Notes under the pieces: model-generated | Databases searched by the model: none | The model's input: the letters and a program-made list of their open reading frames with translations, nothing else | Told to the model about the DNA's origin: nothing | Part shown: piece after piece, positions 37,501 through 64,000 of the stretch | Layout: every line of letters begins with the position of its first letter | Numbering within the stretch: the first letter of the stretch is position 1 | Source: Colius striatus | Lineage: Eukaryota; Chordata; Aves; Coliiformes; Coliidae | NCBI RefSeq assembly: GCF_028858725.1 | Contig: NC_084766.1 | Location: 21,802,501 to 21,866,500 of the forward strand | Reading direction: 5' to 3' | DNA: 64,000 nucleotides | Made by a program: the position numbers and the translations under genes

Positions 37501-40473
37501 AGAAGAATATTAAGAACCAGCTGAGATTAGTTTGCTTTGTCTTGCTTCATTTTGGAACTAAAATTGTAAAGCCACTTGATTTCTAAATAAGCATGGTCAA
37601 ACATTGTCTCTTTGTCAACTGCAGAGTAATACTTTTAAACAATTTTACTGAATTTTTGTTGCGTGCCTCGGTGTCATTTTAGCATCTTTAGCATTTCCTG
37701 CCCTTTGTCTTCAACTATAGAGGTCTAGTGTTTCTATAGCAATTTTCATTTAAATAAATTGAGGTTTTTTCAGTTTAACTAATAGTAATAGGTTTCAGAA
37801 AAAGTGACAACTGTTTGTCTGAATGAAATACTTAATGTTTACTATTGCCTGAGGAGTACATGTAATAGTGAAAGTGTACATTTATGTTTTCTTAAAGGAG
37901 AAAAGAAGTGAAACCACGCAAGAAAAGAGGCACAACTGTACTGAACTCTAAAGAGCCAAAAATTAAGAAGACAAAAATATCTTCTTCAGCAAAAAAGAAG
38001 TCAAAAAAAAAGACCCATAAAGGTAAATTTAAATTTTAAACCTTCAGTTTTAAAAATAGTCAGATATTTTAGTTGAATCTTAGTATGGCTATAGCTACAT
38101 AGATATAGATATAATTTTGTATAAAAACAGATATGTAACTTTCTTGATTGTAACACAGGTAGTAAAAACGATAAATTTCTTAGATAAAATTTCCTAGGTG
38201 CAGGAAAAAAATTAACTTAGACAAAAAACCCCAGACAAATTTCTTACCTTTTACTGAGAGAGAAATCATTTTGAAAAATATGCATTGCATAGAAAATTTG
38301 TCCAAGAATTGAACATTGCATACCAGAAGGGGTTGTGAAGGATTTAATTCCTTCAGAATGTGTAGTTGAAAGCCTTTTTTGAAATGTTATATAACCTTTT
38401 TGCACTATAGATCCCAAGATAGTGTATTTGAGGTCAAACTGATGACCTTTGAACTGTGCAAAAAGATCTTTGTTCATGTGCTTTTTTTGAACATATGGTG
38501 TATTCATGCATGTGCATGTTTAATGTATTGTGATAGAAGACCCATGTAAACAATTTAAGACAACTGATAAACCAAGATAAATTTACTATTTTTTAAATAC
38601 TGTTTCTTTCCAGATCAGGTTTCTTCAGAAGATTCAGATGATTCTGATAAAGGTAAAGTATTTTACTATGTTTCGTGACTTGTTTTTGTAGTTAGTTGTA
38701 TTTTTTGTAGTTATTGGTCTTAGTTGTATTTGCTGGCAGTTTTTATATTTTATAAGATAAGAATGTGTGAAAAGAAGCAGAGATATGAAAGGTCACAGTA
38801 ATTACTTAGAAGTTCTTGGAGAAAAACTATAAGGAATTTTAAGAAGGAAATCTTCTAAGTTTAAGTAAAGAATAGAAATGTGGACAGGTAACAATGGAAA
38901 TAATCAGGAAAAAATGAGATATCAGATTGTTCCAGATAAGAGTAGAGAGTGAAAAAATAGGTTCATAGTTAATAATTGCATGGTTCCAGGTATGCAGATA
39001 TGTACTGTATAATGTGTGCTGTGTAAAGAAAGTACTTTTCTGATGTAATAGCTACATTTCCCTTCAGGCAATGATACTCATATGTACTGTACTGGAAACA
39101 TTAATAGATTTTCAATAAATCCTAGGCATTAAACAAAGTAATTTTTAGCCACCATGTGTAGTACTTCAGAGACCTGCTTGTTGTGGGTGGATGTACACAA
39201 AGAGACTCAGTGACTTCTTAGGCAGTGGTTGTCTCCAGTCCTCAGTTTCTTTTTTGATGAAACAAGCCCCATCTCCTGGCCATGCTAATTCTTGCTCCAG
39301 ACTGCCTAGAAGGGATTCAGTGCTTCTACTGATGGCTGTGTTGTACTACATGTTTCTAGGAATGTCCTCAGCATCTGTGTTTTCCCAGGTAGATACAAGA
39401 CCTGAAGCAGTTTACGTATGACTCAGACCATGCCTAAAGTCTGTTTTGTCAGGGAAGCTCTATTGGAAGATCAGGGTCTTTCAGGTCAGGGCCTATTTCT
39501 GGTAAAGAGAGGTTTTTTTGTATTTACTTCTGTGTACTTACACAAAACAGTTATGCAGTAATCCCTGTTTCCTGTCAATTTCACTGGTAAGTTACAATTG
39601 ATAAAAGTTGTCATTCAAGTAGAAGTAATTGCTTCATTTAATATCATTAGTTGAAACTGTATTGTAATTCTGTGTTTGTGATTATAAATCCTTAATTTTA
39701 GGAATAAAGTGCTATGCTGCTGTTGTGTCAAGTTCATTGTTGAGATACAATTGTCGTTATGTTTCGCCAAAATATTAGTTCGTTATATTGAAGAATCTTT
39801 TTTGATGATGCATTTAATAATAGCAGAAAATGGTTTTGTTTTTACTATATGCAAGGTAAAGTGTTCTTTTTATTCTTATGATTACAATTAAACTTTGCTT
39901 TTAGCATTATACCATGTAAAATTCTTTTAAAGGTGATCAATTAGTTTAAAATGTATTTCATAAGCATTTCAAATTTTTTAACAGATTCAGATAATGGTGA
40001 TGCAGAGGATGGTCCTTCAGATGCTGACTTTTGGAAAGGTCCTCTCCAGGAAGAAAATGAAAAATCAAGGTTAGTTTGATCTAGTGAACTTGTAGTTAGT
40101 AAAAGATACTGTGTACATTCAGGACTAAAAAGGCAGACTTATTTTTCTGGAGTATTGTAATGAATATTGTGACATTTAAAATTAAGTCAGATCTCCATCC
40201 AGATAGTGGTCTTGTATGTTTGTTTGAAAGAGCTGGAGGAGAAACCTTTGTCAAGCAACTACCATGCCACTGCTGTCTTGACTCTTACCATACTGTTAAC
40301 TATCTTAGAAGAAAATCCTAACAGTCAACTCACTGCTGTTGCACGTAAGGGAAAATGTGAAGGGTGTTGTAATGTATTGAATGAGTCAAAATCACCTCTG
40401 TCAGCAGAATTCTTATTATTATTTTTACAGGGAGGAGGAGTTTGATGACTATTTTCAAGACTTGTTTCTCTGA
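13225..40473 (+). CDS. FRA10AC1: FRA10AC1, nuclear spliceosome-associated protein (14 coding exons, 329 aa)
   Basis: Joining 14 exons (13225-13257, 17466-17542, 20931-21023, 21107-21152, 23048-23124, 23805-23888, 24344-24428, 30392-30437, 35667-35780, 36708-36750, 37898-38022, 38614-38652, 39985-40069, 40431-40473) gives 990 coding bases with every GT-AG junction in phase. The product matches vertebrate FRA10AC1 throughout: GGYDSDFSDEE near residue 16, the conserved block around RFHLIAMDAYQRH (about 76-88), NHRFLWNEEDEADM (about 119-132), WEVNFGYVEHGEKRNALVKL (about 199-218), a lysine-rich stretch encoded by exon 11, an acidic serine/aspartate-rich stretch, and the family's FQDLFL end. Four cysteines (C185, C190, C221, C224; spacing C-x4-C-x30-C-x2-C) look like a zinc ribbon. 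FRA10AC1 is a nuclear protein found with late spliceosomes, and human loss-of-function causes a neurodevelopmental disorder; its molecular activity is poorly defined. The human protein is about 315 aa. The extra length lies mainly in an exon-1-encoded N-terminus and the C-terminal low-complexity part. Confidence 0.95.
13258..17465 (+). other. FRA10AC1 intron 1
   Basis: After the GC-rich island edge (to about 13600) the intron is AT-rich. It contains an 18-base T run at 15425-15442. The ORFs here have no recognisable domains. I see no identifiable repeat element or RNA gene. Confidence 0.7.
15425..15442 (+). repeat. (T)18 homopolymer
   Basis: Uninterrupted run of 18 T in FRA10AC1 intron 1. 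No poly(A)-tailed retrocopy was recognised beside it. Confidence 0.9.
17466..17542 (+). CDS. FRA10AC1: FRA10AC1 exon 2
   Basis: Acceptor TTTTCAG, donor GTAATG, 77 bases, phase 0 in and 2 out. Encodes ARGRGGYDSDFSDEENGEKS and the following basic residues. The first codon is GCA where the human gene has its initiator ATG, so translation must begin in exon 1. Confidence 0.95.
18412..19890 (+). mobile_element. ERVL-type solo LTR (outer), interrupted by a second LTR
   Basis: The left end TGTCATGGTTGTGGCTGGGATAG at 18412 is the start of a common avian LTR family. The right half resumes after 19579 with a stretch holding TATAAACTGGGGGG near 19611, an AT-rich region (about 19690-19760), CTTATCTTAACCCA and a decayed 3' end near GAACATCGAC. 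Between 18667 and 19579 another LTR has inserted. No internal retroviral genes are present, so this is a solo LTR remnant in FRA10AC1 intron 2. Clean target-site duplications were not seen, and both ends are approximate. Confidence 0.75.
18667..19579 (+). mobile_element. ERVL-type solo LTR (inner, nested)
   Basis: A 913-base segment begins TGTCATGATTTA and ends TAAACCACGACA, near-perfect inverted ends typical of avian ERVL LTRs. Inside are a TATA-like TATTTAAGG near 18818, an AATTAAA polyadenylation-type signal near 19513 and a GT/T-rich 3' part. It splits the outer LTR, so it inserted later. About 11 bases of the outer LTR that I would expect at the junction are missing and no target-site duplication is evident, suggesting a small deletion. 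The ORFs at 18873-19124 and 19164-19646 are chance reading frames in the LTR. Confidence 0.78.
19959..19981 (+). repeat. Perfect 10-bp inverted repeat with 3-base loop
   Basis: Arms TATTCCACTT and AAGTGGAATA are separated by TCT, just downstream of the outer LTR in FRA10AC1 intron 2. It is too short to call a microRNA hairpin. Confidence 0.5.
20931..21023 (+). CDS. FRA10AC1: FRA10AC1 exon 3
   Basis: Acceptor CTTCAG, donor GTAACT, 93 bases, phase 2 in and 2 out. Encodes the block containing LLVKPFQKAKQGSMVHRQF and AAEEWD, matching the family. Confidence 0.95.
21107..21152 (+). CDS. FRA10AC1: FRA10AC1 exon 4
   Basis: Acceptor TTAACAG, donor GTATCC, 46 bases. Encodes EEARKRRFHLIAMDA, a highly conserved block. 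The intron before it is only 83 bases. Confidence 0.95.
23048..23124 (+). CDS. FRA10AC1: FRA10AC1 exon 5
   Basis: Acceptor TTGTTCAG, donor GTAAGA, 77 bases, phase 0 in and 2 out. Encodes YQRHKKFVSDYILYYGGKIE then DFRRS. Confidence 0.96.
23805..23888 (+). CDS. FRA10AC1: FRA10AC1 exon 6
   Basis: Acceptor TTATAG, donor GTACCC, 84 bases. Encodes ENDKTDLDVIRENHRFLWNE then EDEADMN, the most strongly conserved part of the family domain. Confidence 0.96.
24344..24428 (+). CDS. FRA10AC1: FRA10AC1 exon 7
   Basis: Acceptor TTTAATAG, donor GTATGT, 85 bases. Encodes WEKRLAKKYYDKLFKEYCIA then DLSRYKENK. Confidence 0.96.
26090..26235 (+). mobile_element. CR1: Old CR1 3'-end relic
   Basis: About 140 bases follow the CR1 3' plan in degraded form: GGAACAACCTCCTCAGTGAC, then GAGTCTCCATCAGTGGAGAT, then TTCAAGATGTGATTGCACAG, then GGGCCAGATGATCTTTCAAA and GTCCTTTC. 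The terminal ATTCTATGA repeat is not recognisable. It is more diverged than the other copies here. Confidence 0.72.
28508..29078 (+). mobile_element. Probable endogenous-retrovirus solo LTR
   Basis: A 571-base segment starts TGTTGGGG and ends CCCCTGCA, an imperfect terminal inverted repeat of TG...CA type. It has TATAAAG near 28755, AATAAA at 29005-29010, then a short GTCTGGTCGCTCCTGTCTC-like tract before the end, the order expected of U3-R-U5. No internal genes and no obvious target-site duplication were seen. Family assignment is open. Confidence 0.55.
30392..30437 (+). CDS. FRA10AC1: FRA10AC1 exon 8
   Basis: Acceptor TTTTAACAG, donor GTAATG, 46 bases, phase 0 in and 1 out. Encodes FGFRWRHEKEVISGK, matching the family. 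Confidence 0.95.
30438..35666 (+). other. FRA10AC1 intron 8
   Basis: A 5.2-kb AT-rich intron. A CR1 copy at about 32360-33170 is the only element I recognise. Confidence 0.75.
32360..33170 (+). mobile_element. CR1: CR1 LINE, 5'-truncated copy in FRA10AC1 intron 8
   Basis: Starts within the last part of the reverse-transcriptase ORF (NLMKFNKGKC, NNPMYQYRLG, AKKANGTLGCIRKAVGSRLR, MRPHLEYCVPFW, RELLERVQHKATKVIKGL, split over two frames at 32385-32600 and 32536-32784). It continues through the 3' UTR and ends near 33170 after CCTTCCAGCCCTTGAGATTC. Frameshifts show it is dead. It lies in the same orientation as the host gene. Confidence 0.93.
35667..35780 (+). CDS. FRA10AC1: FRA10AC1 exon 9 (first cysteine pair)
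   Basis: Acceptor TTTAAAG, donor GTAAGT, 114 bases, phase 1 in and 1 out. Encodes GQFSCGNKHCDEKEGLKSW followed by EVNFGYVEHGEKRNALVKL. The CGNKHC motif supplies the first half of a four-cysteine, zinc-ribbon-like pattern. Confidence 0.97.
36708..36750 (+). CDS. FRA10AC1: FRA10AC1 exon 10 (second cysteine pair)
   Basis: Acceptor TTTTTTTCAG, donor GTAATG, 43 bases. Encodes RLCPECSHKLNFHH; CPEC is the second CxxC half of the putative metal site. Confidence 0.95.
37898..38022 (+). CDS. FRA10AC1: FRA10AC1 exon 11 (lysine-rich)
   Basis: Acceptor CTTAAAG, donor GTAAAT, 125 bases, phase 2 in and 1 out. Encodes a very basic, low-complexity stretch containing RKEVKPRKKRG and KKTKISSSAKKKSKKKTHK, which looks like a nuclear localisation signal. 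Confidence 0.93.
38614..38652 (+). CDS. FRA10AC1: FRA10AC1 exon 12 (39 bases)
   Basis: Acceptor CTTTCCAG, donor GTAAAG, 39 bases, phase 1 in and 1 out, so it could be skipped without loss of frame. Encodes DQVSSEDSDDSDK, acidic with possible casein-kinase sites. Confidence 0.88.
39985..40069 (+). CDS. FRA10AC1: FRA10AC1 exon 13
   Basis: Acceptor TTTAACAG, donor GTTAGT, 85 bases. Encodes DSDNGDAEDGPSDADFWKGP then LQEENEKS; the (F/L)WKGPL block is conserved in the family. Confidence 0.95.
40431..40473 (+). CDS. FRA10AC1: FRA10AC1 exon 14 (stop codon)
   Basis: Acceptor TTTTTACAG. Encodes REEEFDDYFQDLFL and TGA, the characteristic C-terminus of the family. Confidence 0.96.
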
Positions 40474-41190
40474 AAAAGATTTGGTGGATTTTCATCATGA
40501 ATTGTCAAGATGGACGTCTGGAAATCTAATCATAATTAGGGACCAGAGACCTCTTTCTGCCAGCATATCTTTTCTAGAGCCACTCTCATGGACATTCTCA
40601 GTAGCATAGGCTTCAGGCCTAAATCTTTCTTATGGTAGGCTGTTATATTCATGAAATATAGATATTTTTTTTTTCTCATTTCAAAGCAAAAGATATGTGA
40701 CATCCAGACTTCAGATTAGGAAGGGAGTAGACAAACTGTAACGTAGTTTATTGACATTACAGTAAGGAAGTTGGCAGCTTCTTATTTTATCCCAAACTTC
40801 AGTTATTGTCACATTATTGTAAGGGGCTGTTTTGGAAGATTTCATTATTAGTTCTACACCATACACCTTAATATATTCAAATTTCTAATTTAGTCAACAA
40901 GAGTTAATAGCCTTAAATTTATTAGTCATTTAGACTTTAATATTCAGATATCAGTCTTTGCATGGATTTTCAAATCCTATTGGAGAAGTTCAATTTCTAT
41001 TATATGCATTTTGTTTGAATTAAGTAAGCTATATCTCAAATATCTCCCCTATTCTGTAGAAAAATTTAGTTCATTGTGACTTTGTTTTATATTTTAGTTA
41101 TAATATGATGTGACTGGTAATTACACTTTTAAACGTCTGGTGGGTTGGTGAAATTTTTGACGTAAAAAATAAAGCGTGTGGCTTTCTACT
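40474..41190 (+). other. FRA10AC1: FRA10AC1 3' UTR
   Basis: Non-coding AT-rich sequence between the stop codon and the AATAAA at 41168-41173. The end is put about 15-20 bases after the hexamer and is approximate. Confidence 0.65.
41168..41173 (+). promoter_or_regulatory. Polyadenylation signal AATAAA for FRA10AC1
   Basis: Canonical hexamer about 700 bases after the stop codon, followed by GT-rich sequence (GTGACTTGTATGTTATCTGTGG) within 30-50 bases. The gene might also use other sites. Confidence 0.6.
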
Positions 41191-43604
41191 GGAGATGTAC
41201 ATGTGACTTGTATGTTATCTGTGGTTTCTGATCTCCCTAATGTTGATTACATTTTAATCCTTCTTTAAAGTGTAATCCTGACTATACAAGTAAAGAACGT
41301 AACTTGACAAACATAACAGATTCATATTCCTCTTCAAATTGAGCACACCCTTAAACATCGTTTATTGTGTTTCCAAAGAAACAGTCTGCACATGATTGGT
41401 TACAATGGCTATTTTCTTTGTTGGATGAAATGACTTAGGACATAAATAACTTATTATTAAATTCATGTTAATTTGAGGAAAGCTAATGTTGTATAAAATA
41501 TATTTTTGATAAATACTTCCCACTGTAGATATATTTATAGCAAGTATTTATAATAAATATTTGATGTGGAAAATGTAACAGCAGAGATAGTTGCAGTGGA
41601 TTTCTAAACATTTTACATGCACTCATACGAAGAAGTTGAGAACTCTTATTTACAAGTATTGTTTAACATAATTATATTTTAAAACAGTTTGTACTTATGT
41701 AATAGATGATGGTAGAAGGACATGTTTAGGGTGTCCTTGAGTAAGAAATATACATAGCCTTGCATGAAGACCTCTTTAGGTAAGAAGATGGATTTAAAGG
41801 TTAATTCTCTGTCATCTTGCAAGCTTGGTTGAGAGTCAAATCCAATCAGAACCAATCTGCTTAGATGTATGTAACTTGCCCAAAGGGGTTTTTGTTGAAT
41901 GTGTTACTATGTTGGATGCTTCAAGTATTGTGCATTGTGTTCTGGATAACTAACACCTCTTTGGGTCTTCATAATACAGTTATGAGATGGTACAGTATAC
42001 ATATTAAATATTTAATACAGTGTGAAAAAAATTACATGCTTTTACAACCTTGAAATAGCTTTCTTTAGTATCTATGTTTAATACAGAAAATAATAGATGA
42101 TGACCAGTTTTGTTTCATAACTAAGTTTGCATAAAATATTTGGACCATTTATAAATAAGAATGTAACGTGGGATTTTTTTTTGGTGAATTCCTTTAAGGG
42201 CAGATGATAGTTGTACACAGGATCTGTGTTCATAGAGCATTCTTAGAGGGGTATATAATATGGCAAATAATTGATTTTCCCTTCCCTGTGGGTACTGAGG
42301 GAAAAAAAGATCCGTGGGTCTGCTTTCTTTAAAGGAAGAAGAAGTGTTAGGGTTGACACTGCACATCAGACTTGTTTGTTGCAGGAATTGCACTTAACAT
42401 CCATCTCCTCTTAGATTTCGAACTAGCTGCAGTGAATACTCAGATTTATGTAGAATATACTAGCCACTTTCCTTCATCTGCAGGAAGAGCCAGCTTTGTG
42501 AGACCTGAGCAGAACGTATGGAGTAGACTCTGTCATTCTTCAAGAATAGAGAGATTGTTGTTTGAAGAACTAATTTGTGTGCAGTTCATTGTTTTGGTTG
42601 TAGAAAGGGAGGCAATGGGAATTCTGATGTGCTCTACTTATGCTGTCCTCTCCCTCCCAAAGTTAAATTGGGAAAATATGCATATGGAATATGCCTTGCA
42701 TGAATAAGACTAAATTGGTGCCAGTTCCTGGTTTTTCAAGTACTTTACTGTTTTGTAATCAAGAAAGAATTTTTAAAAAGGTGCATTAGGAGTATACAAG
42801 CCTTTTAAATGCCTTTGACTGTAGATCCTGCTGTAGATACACTGGTATGAGTACCTTAGTAAACACTTTTTTCTTTGCAAAACATGATATTTACAGTCTA
42901 CTTTTGTAGATTTTTACAATAAAAGGTGATGAGTTTAGGAACTGTGAGCAGAGCCATTTGCACATAGGCAAAAGAGTGTTTTTTCTGAGCTATGGCTACA
43001 ATTTACAGATTTATCCTTGGTAGGTTTTTTTGGTAGTTTTGCAAAAAATACGGTGAACCATAGACCTACTTTTAATAGACATGAGCCAGAAATTTGTGTT
43101 GAATACTCCTAAAGTGAAGATGTTTACTCTAGAACTTTACATAATATTGAGAATGAAGGAAAAGGACAATTCCAGAATAAGGAAATACACATCATATGAA
43201 AATTTTAAATATGCAAGTTACTAAAATATCATCTTTTTGTTTGAATTGTACATGTTAGATTCCATTCAGCACTCTCATATCAGATCGGCCAAAATTATTT
43301 GTATTTCTTGTGGAGAGTGTGCAGAAGTTACATATTTTAATAAAAATACTGTGTATAAAGTGTGACATGAAAAAAACTAGAGCACACAGTTAACTCATTT
43401 GCACCATTATTTCTTCTTTTAATTTTACAGTTTTTAATTGAAACTGTTTGTTTACTCCATTCAAAATAACAAACGGCAAGTATGTCAGAGAATTGTTAAG
43501 ACATCAATCTCTACTATTCTATGTGAAGCAGAAATCCACTGGGGCTCATTGAAGTTCTTTCTAGATGTCATTTCTGTAGCAGAAACAATGTCTGAGACAA
43601 AGAA
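41191..43604. other. Convergent interval between FRA10AC1 and PDE6C 3' ends
   Basis: About 2.4 kb, AT-rich, with no gene. The right part must hold the PDE6C 3' UTR (minus strand). Possible PDE6C polyadenylation hexamers are ATTAAA on the minus strand at 43433-43438, 43418-43423 and near 43333, and AATAAA near 41359; none is decisive. ORFs at 41865-42053, 42121-42393 and 42372-42707 show no domain. Confidence 0.6.
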
Positions 43605-61700
<18,096 letters not shown>

Positions 61701-61954
61701 CTGAAATAAAAGGAAAGGGAAAAAAGACCACAAATTGAATGCATAACAAAGAGCAAATGATACTTTCATTTGATAATTTATGTTTGCAATGCCATGAGCA
61801 TTGTTTGCAGGACAGTAGGTTTATACTTGCAAAAAACCCCATTACAATTATTTAACCTGATCTCCCAGAGTTAAATGCACAAGCTTAACTGAGGCATTGG
61901 TTATGAATATAGATTCTAAACCAGAATTCTGTTCAGAGCTCTGTTTTTATTAAA

Positions 61955-64000
61955 TGATGACAACCTCATTGCAGGCACAGAGATGTTGTGGGACAACTGC
62001 CATGACTGGAGCACAGCCATGGAGGGATATGTATTGTTTAGGAAAGACAGGCTAACAAGGCGTGGAGATGGAGCTGCTCTTTATGTGAGGGAGCAATTAA
62101 TGTGTACTGAACTGTGCCTGGGTGGGGATGAGGAGCAGGTAGAGTGCTTATGGGTAAAAATTAATGGGCAAGGCAAGACAGATGATATTGTTGTAGGAGT
62201 TTGCTACAGGCCACCTGATCAGGAGGAGGAAGTGGATGAGGCCTTCTATGAACAGCTGAGAGCTGCCTCATGATCACAGTCCCTGGTCCTCATGGGGGAC
62301 TTCAACCACCCTGATATTTGCTGGGAAAGCCACTCAGCCAAGCACACGCAGACCAGGAGGTTCCTACAGATTGTTGACAACTTCCTGTCACAGGTGATCA
62401 AGGAACTAATGAGGAGGGGTGTGTTGCTGGATCTCATACTGACAAATAAGGAGGGCCTGTTAGGGATGTGAAGGTTGGAGGCAACCTCAGCTGCAGTGGC
62501 CACGAGATGGTAGAGTTCAAGATCCTGTGTGGAAGAGGCAAGACAGAAAGCAGGACCATGACCCTGGATTTCAGGCAGGATGACTTTGGCCTCTTCAAAG
62601 ATCTACTTGGACAGGTCTCATGGGATATGATTCTAGAAGACAGAAGTGCCCATGAGAGCTGGTCAGTCTTCAAGCACCACTTCCTCCAAGCCCAGGATCA
62701 GTGTGTCCCAATGCACAAGAAAGAAGGAAAAGGAGGTAGGAGGCCTCCATGGATGAGCAAGGATCTGCTGGGAACACTCAGGCAGAAAGCAGCCATCTAT
62801 GAGAGGTGGAAACAGGGGCTGGCTTCTTGGGAAGAGTATAGGAACATTGCCAGGGCATGCAGAGGTGCAACTAGGAAGGCTAGAGCCCTTCTAGAATTAA
62901 ATTTAGCCAGGGATGTTAAGGACAGTAATAAGGCATTTTTCAAGTACATCAGCAGCAGAAGGATGGTGACGGGTAATGTGGGCCCGCTGCTAAATGCTGA
63001 GGGTGCCCTGGTGTCTGAGGATGCAGAGAAGGCTGAAGTACTGAATGTCTTCTTTGCTTCAGTCTTTACGGCCAAGGCCAGCCCTTGGGAAGCTCAGTCC
63101 GGCAAGGTTAACAGGATGGCCTGGACAGCAGAAGACTTGCCCTGGGTGGAAGAGGAAGAGGTTAAAGACTTGTTGGCCAAGCTTAAGGCTCATAAGTCAA
63201 TGAGTCCTAATGGGATGCATCCTAGAGTGCTGAGGGAGCTGGCTGATGTGATTGCTAAGCCTCTCTCCATCATTTTTGAACAATCATGGAGGACAGGTGA
63301 GGTGCCTGAGGACTGGAGAAGGCCAATGTCACGCCAGTCTTCAAAAGGGCAGGAAGGACGACCCAGGAAACTACAGGCTGGTCAGCCTCACCTCCATCAC
63401 TGGAAAAGTGATGGAACAAATCATCCTGAATGTTATTACTGAACATATGAAGGATAAGATGGTTATCAGGGGGAGTCAACATGGCTTTACCAGGGGAAAA
63501 TCCTGTTTGACCAACCTGATAGCCTTATATGAGTGCATAACCGGCTGGCTAGAGGAGGGTAGAAAATGTCATCTACCTTAACTTCAGCAAGACTTTTGAC
63601 ACTGTCTCCCATAACATCCTCATCAGAAAGCTCAGGCACTGTGGCTTGAATGAGTGGACAGTGAGGTGGATCTAGAGCTGACTGAATGACAGAGCCCAGA
63701 GGGTGGTGATCAATGGTACAGAATTGAGTTGGAGGCCTGTGGCCCGTGGAGTTCCACAAGGATTGGTTCTGGGGACAGTCTTGTTCAACATCTTCATCAA
63801 CAACCTGGATGAGGGGACAGAGTGTACCCTCAGCAAGTTCACTGATGACACCAAACTGGGAGGACTGGCTGATTCCCCAGAAGGCTGTGCTGTCATTCAA
63901 TGGGATCTTGGTTGGCTTGAGAGTCGGGCAGAGAGGAACCTCAGGAGGTTCAACAAGGACAAGTGCAGAGTCTTGCATCTGGGGAGGAACAATCCCATGC
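61955..64000 (+). mobile_element. CR1: CR1 LINE, long copy in PDE6C intron 1 (runs off the window)
   Basis: At least 2 kb of CR1 ORF2 in plus orientation, antisense to PDE6C. It starts abruptly inside the endonuclease domain (DNCHDWSTAMEGY near 61990), as expected from 5' truncation during target-primed reverse transcription. It continues through the reverse transcriptase to LGRNNPM at the window edge, so its 3' UTR lies beyond 64000. The ORF parts fall in several frames. The 5' boundary is approximate. Confidence 0.95.
61983..64000 (+). pseudogene. CR1 ORF2 endonuclease/reverse-transcriptase pseudogene
   Basis: Endonuclease part: YVREQL, VVGVCYRPPDQEEEVDEAFY, and MGDFNHPDI at about 62292-62318. 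Linker and reverse-transcriptase parts: [35 protein letters not shown] and [20 protein letters not shown]. Lesions: an in-frame TGA at 62271-62273, single-base frameshifts near 62460, near 63318 and again before 63571, and stops at 63673 and 63679. The catalytic centre is also changed: the motif A aspartate position reads N (LNFSKTFD, AAC at 63580-63582) and motif C reads FTDD instead of the usual FADD. It cannot encode an active enzyme. Confidence 0.92.

Noticed and set aside
62468-63442. A 324-codon ORF as a host gene
   Set aside because: It is a segment of CR1 ORF2 (end of endonuclease to start of reverse transcriptase) with matching frames before and after it.

Overview
The window is a piece of a bird nuclear genome. 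It carries two spliced vertebrate genes with GT-AG introns, CR1 LINE copies whose 3' ends finish in the ATTCTATGA-type repeat, and ERVL-style solo LTRs beginning TGTCATG and ending in CACGACA, a combination typical of birds. I see no bacterial, viral or plasmid features. I could not identify the species. Most of the short open reading frames are chance ORFs in AT-rich intergenic or intronic DNA, or shadows of real exons and repeats. Layout: bases 1-875 hold a 5'-truncated CR1 copy, and 876-12540 is AT-rich intergenic DNA in which I recognise no gene. A CpG island at about 12540-13560 contains the promoter and first exon of FRA10AC1 on the plus strand. That gene runs to its stop at 40473 with 14 coding exons. 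Every exon junction keeps frame and the assembled product is 329 residues. Its introns contain a nested pair of solo LTRs (18412-19890), an old CR1 relic (about 26090), a probable solo LTR (28508-29078) and a CR1 copy (32360-33170). A polyadenylation signal lies at 41168. From 43605 to the right, the minus strand carries PDE6C, the catalytic alpha-prime subunit of the cone photoreceptor cGMP phosphodiesterase. Exons 2 to 22 are all present (61700 down to 43605) and give 703 in-frame residues. They include the C-terminal part of GAF-A, all of GAF-B, the metal-dependent HD phosphodiesterase domain and a CIVL prenylation box. Exon 1, with the start codon and most of GAF-A, lies beyond base 64000. 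A CR1 fragment sits in intron 14, and a long but mutated CR1 with endonuclease and reverse-transcriptase parts occupies intron 1 from about 61955 to the window end. The two genes are arranged tail to tail, matching the FRA10AC1/PDE6C neighbourhood on human 10q23. They do not form one pathway: FRA10AC1 is a widely expressed nuclear protein linked to the spliceosome, and PDE6C works in cone phototransduction. I found no clearly new biological system. The observations most worth a second look are a FRA10AC1 N-terminus supplied by exon 1, an in-frame stop straddling the last PDE6C donor site, the nested LTRs, and an intronic segment with a 21-base G run and LTR-like features.
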